Positions 62,172-64,000 of a stretch of 64,000 bases of DNA are shown here, one piece after another (within the stretch, counting starts at the first letter, position 1; each line of letters begins with the position of its first letter). The stretch is from an uncultured delta proteobacterium (GTDB taxonomy: Bacteria > Desulfobacterota > Desulfobulbia > Desulfobulbales > Desulfurivibrionaceae), in the NCBI GenBank assembly GCA_903869265.1, contig CAIPYE010000017.1, positions 124,001 through 188,000 on the forward strand. Direction: 5' to 3'. The position numbers and the translations under genes were made by a program. The notes beneath the pieces were generated by a model, which worked only from the letters and a program-made list of their open reading frames with translations, did not search any database and was not told the origin of the DNA.

Positions 62172-63218
62172 CTACAAGCCAAACAGCGTCCGCTGGCGGG
62201 GGTCCACCCCGTTATCCGAACCTTGGTTCAAGGGAGCCGAGCCATCATCATCCTGATGGCCCTTGACAAAGAGGAACCGTTCCAGGTTGCGCTGGAATTC
62301 CGTCCATTGATACCCTTCGCCTTTTACCTGTCCGGACAGGCGATCCAGGTAGTTGATCTTGGCGTCGAGGTCGTCGAGAAAGTTCAGGGCAAAGGCCTCC
62401 TGCATCATGGGCAGGGAGGGCGAGCCGAACTCATACCGGCCATGATGGCTCAGGATCAGATGCTTGAGCCGGTCACCCAAGTCTTCCGGAAACCCGGAGA
62501 TCCCATTGATTTTTTCCTGGATCATCTCTATCCCCAGAACCATGTGCCCCACCAGACGGCCCCGATCCGAGTATTCAAAGGGGAAGGAGTCGAAGCTGAA
62601 TTCTTTCAGCTTGCCGATGTCGTGGAGAAGCGCCCCGGCCATGAGCAGGGAGCGGTCCAGGCTCGGGTAGAGGGAGCTGATGCTGTCCGCCAACCGGGCC
62701 ACACCCAGGGTGTGCTCCAGCAACCCGCCCACATAGGCGTGGTGCATCGCCTTGGCGGCTGGCGCTTTTTTAAACGACTGCATGAGTCGCCGTTCCCCGA
62801 ACAGGGCTAGGAGCAGCTCTTTGAGAAAGGGGTTCTCCACGCTGCCTGCCAGTTTGAGCAATTCTTTGGCCATGAGACCCACGTTGCCCTGGACGCTGGG
62901 AACAAACTGGGCCAGGTCAACCTCGCTCTCCGCAATTCGGGAGAGGTGGTCGATTCTAAGCTGGAGGATGCCTTTGTAGGCCTGGGCCTGACCAATAACG
63001 GAAACAACGGCTCCGGTGGGGCATTCGCCCATGAGCTGTTCGGCATTCTCCCAGACCCGCCCGGAGATTTCGCCGGAGGCGTCCATTAGAACGAGGCTCA
63101 GATAAGGCTTGCCCGCTTTGGTCTCGCCCCGGCTCATTTCCCGGACCAGGAAAAGGTCTTGGATTGACTGGCCGTCTGTAATCTCTTTTATCTGGATGGT
63201 TTTGTTGGCTGTTGTCAT
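62172..63218 (-). CDS. YhaM-like 3'-5' exoribonuclease (OB plus HD domains)
   Basis: 348 residues from the ATG at 63218. An N-terminal OB fold (about 10-110, RETKAGKPYL-like and SLVLMDASGEISGRVW) binds nucleic acid, and an HD domain (about 160-300, ALLHDIGKLKEF; HLILSHHGRYEFG) supplies the metal-dependent nuclease. YhaM-type enzymes trim RNA and single-stranded DNA 3' ends. An in-frame extension to 63323 lacks conservation. Confidence 0.87.
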   Translation of the reverse strand: MTTANKTIQIKEITDGQSIQDLFLVREMSRGETKAGKPYLSLVLMDASGEISGRVWENAEQLMGECPTGAVVSVIGQAQAYKGILQLRIDHLSRIAESEVDLAQFVPSVQGNVGLMAKELLKLAGSVENPFLKELLLALFGERRLMQSFKKAPAAKAMHHAYVGGLLEHTLGVARLADSISSLYPSLDRSLLMAGALLHDIGKLKEFSFDSFPFEYSDRGRLVGHMVLGIEMIQEKINGISGFPEDLGDRLKHLILSHHGRYEFGSPSLPMMQEAFALNFLDDLDAKINYLDRLSGQVKGEGYQWTEFQRNLERFLFVKGHQDDDGSAPLNQGSDNGVDPRQRTLFGL

Positions 63219-63328
63219 GGGGCTCGGGAATGGGTGGGGGAATCTCATGTTGCTGTTGCGTGTTGAGGCACTATACCAGAGTGAAAAAAATTGGGACACC
63301 CTTTCTCTGCGGAAGGCCGACAACCGCT

Positions 63329-64000
63329 CTATCGTGGCAGGAGCATCATGGCTGCTCGAAAAATCTCATCCGAGGTAATTTTTTTCATGCATTCAGCGTT
63401 ACGTTGGCATTTTTGCGTGTAGCCGAATTTGGTGCAGGGTGAGCAGGGCAGGTTGTGGTTGAGTACGCGATGGTTCGGTCCGCGTGGTGCCCATTTTTTG
63501 GCAATACCGGGGCCGAAGAGCGAAACCGTGGGGGTGCCGAGACCAACCCCAAGATGGAGCACCCCGGAATCACCACTGATGAGCAGTGCCGCGCGTTCGA
63601 TGAGTGCTGCGGTCTCGGCCAGAGAGGTCTGTCCGGCGAGATTGAGAGTAACGACGGAGTTAATGATTGCTGCCCCGGTTGCGGCATCATCCTTGCCGCC
63701 GATCACCACGATATTATAGCCTTGCTCTGCGAGACGAACCGCCACCTGGCGAAAACGCTCGGCCCCCCAGCGTCGTTCCGGGATGCTGGCGCCGGGGAAG
63801 AGGGCGATAAAGGGGCGATCGGACAGGGGGGCGAGCAATTGGGTTGCCAGGATGTGTGCCGCGGCGGGGACTGACAGGAAGGGGGTATCAATCGAGGTCG
63901 GTGGGGTGATGCCGAGCGGGGCCAGCAACCGGAAGAAGCTGTCGGCTTCGTAGTCGTCGTGGGAATAAGGAACGGCATGGTGGAAAAGCCGCGCTCGCTC
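63329..64000 (-). CDS. GT9 family heptosyltransferase, C-terminal part (runs off the window)
   Basis: Open from the window edge to the stop at 63329, about 223 residues. FPGASIPERRWGAERF and VVIGGKDD, then LISGDSGVLHLGVGLGTPTV and LFGPG are the nucleotide-sugar binding motifs of WaaC/WaaF/RfaQ heptosyltransferases. A Cys-rich segment (NLPCSPCTKFGYTQKCQRNAECM) near the end is typical of deltaproteobacterial members. It acts on the cytoplasmic face to build the LPS core. The N-terminal acceptor domain lies beyond 64000. Confidence 0.88.
   Translation of the reverse strand, partial: ERARLFHHAVPYSHDDYEADSFFRLLAPLGITPPTSIDTPFLSVPAAAHILATQLLAPLSDRPFIALFPGASIPERRWGAERFRQVAVRLAEQGYNIVVIGGKDDAATGAAIINSVVTLNLAGQTSLAETAALIERAALLISGDSGVLHLGVGLGTPTVSLFGPGIAKKWAPRGPNHRVLNHNLPCSPCTKFGYTQKCQRNAECMKKITSDEIFRAAMMLLPR

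Noticed and set aside
59507-62182. Long minus-strand open frames opposite purL
   Set aside because: Antisense shadows of a 1268-residue enzyme with all catalytic residues.

Overview
The window reads as a chromosomal segment of a GC-rich Gram-negative anaerobe. The best guess is a deltaproteobacterium (Desulfobacterota, Desulfobulbales-like); this is inference from gene content and not a database match. Supporting traits are an ATP synthase operon carrying paired b' and b subunits but no a or c genes, a RACo-type corrinoid activator, an LPS-type GT9 glycosyltransferase, an AMIN-domain amidase, and His in the AspRS anticodon-binding loop. No rRNA, tRNA, intact insertion sequence, prophage or CRISPR array was seen. 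Most DNA is tightly packed housekeeping operons, many with ATGA-type stop/start overlaps.

Layout. 1-3.84 kb: the end of an unknown gene, a HEAT-repeat protein, then hisS-aspS. 4.0-9.6 kb: an accessory island of toxin-antitoxin (TA) genes. It has a Phd/PIN pair, a YgiT/DUF2442 cluster, a frameshifted PIN gene with its partner, a ParDE pair, a chimeric antitoxin followed by a toxin stub, and a Phd/RelE pair. A porin sits in the middle. 9.7-13.4 kb: a secreted FG-GAP protein, a histidine phosphatase, pyrD and pyrK. 13.4-17.3 kb: parB, parA, a perfect parS site and an M20 peptidase, all in one direction with pyrKD. 17.5-23.5 kb: a Cys-rich mini-protein, the RACo-like protein, a three-gene operon (APH-like, P-loop kinase, NIL-ferredoxin), a CheY, a DUF309 protein and a small membrane protein. 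23.5-34 kb: U32 protein and mnmA (divergent), pyk, mtaB, cinA, recA, alaS. 34.2-40.2 kb: atpF'-atpF-atpH-atpA-atpG-atpD-atpC ending in a strong terminator. 40.3-48.1 kb: cheX, a GltD-like flavoprotein, an HD-GYP response regulator, an amidase and mutS. 48.3-58.1 kb: HIT protein, phosphodiesterase, yggU, divIVA, yggT, a MinD/FlhG-like ATPase, a degenerate GGDEF protein, metG, ricT, holB and a K+-channel/RCK/receiver fusion. 58.3-64 kb: single-chain purL, a YhaM-like nuclease and a partial heptosyltransferase.

Main themes. Translation is heavily represented (hisS, aspS, alaS, metG, mnmA, mtaB, a U32 tRNA hydroxylase candidate). Chromosome segregation (parABS) shares a strand and probably a transcript with pyrimidine synthesis. 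The least conventional items are the channel-RCK-REC fusion at 56.8-58.1 kb, the TA island with its stubs and chimeras, two families of short dispersed palindromes in intergenic gaps, and a GGDEF-like protein without the GGDEF motif placed between metG and the MinD-like gene. No stretch longer than about 300 bases lacks a gene; shorter gaps are described where they hold a promoter, hairpin or repeat.
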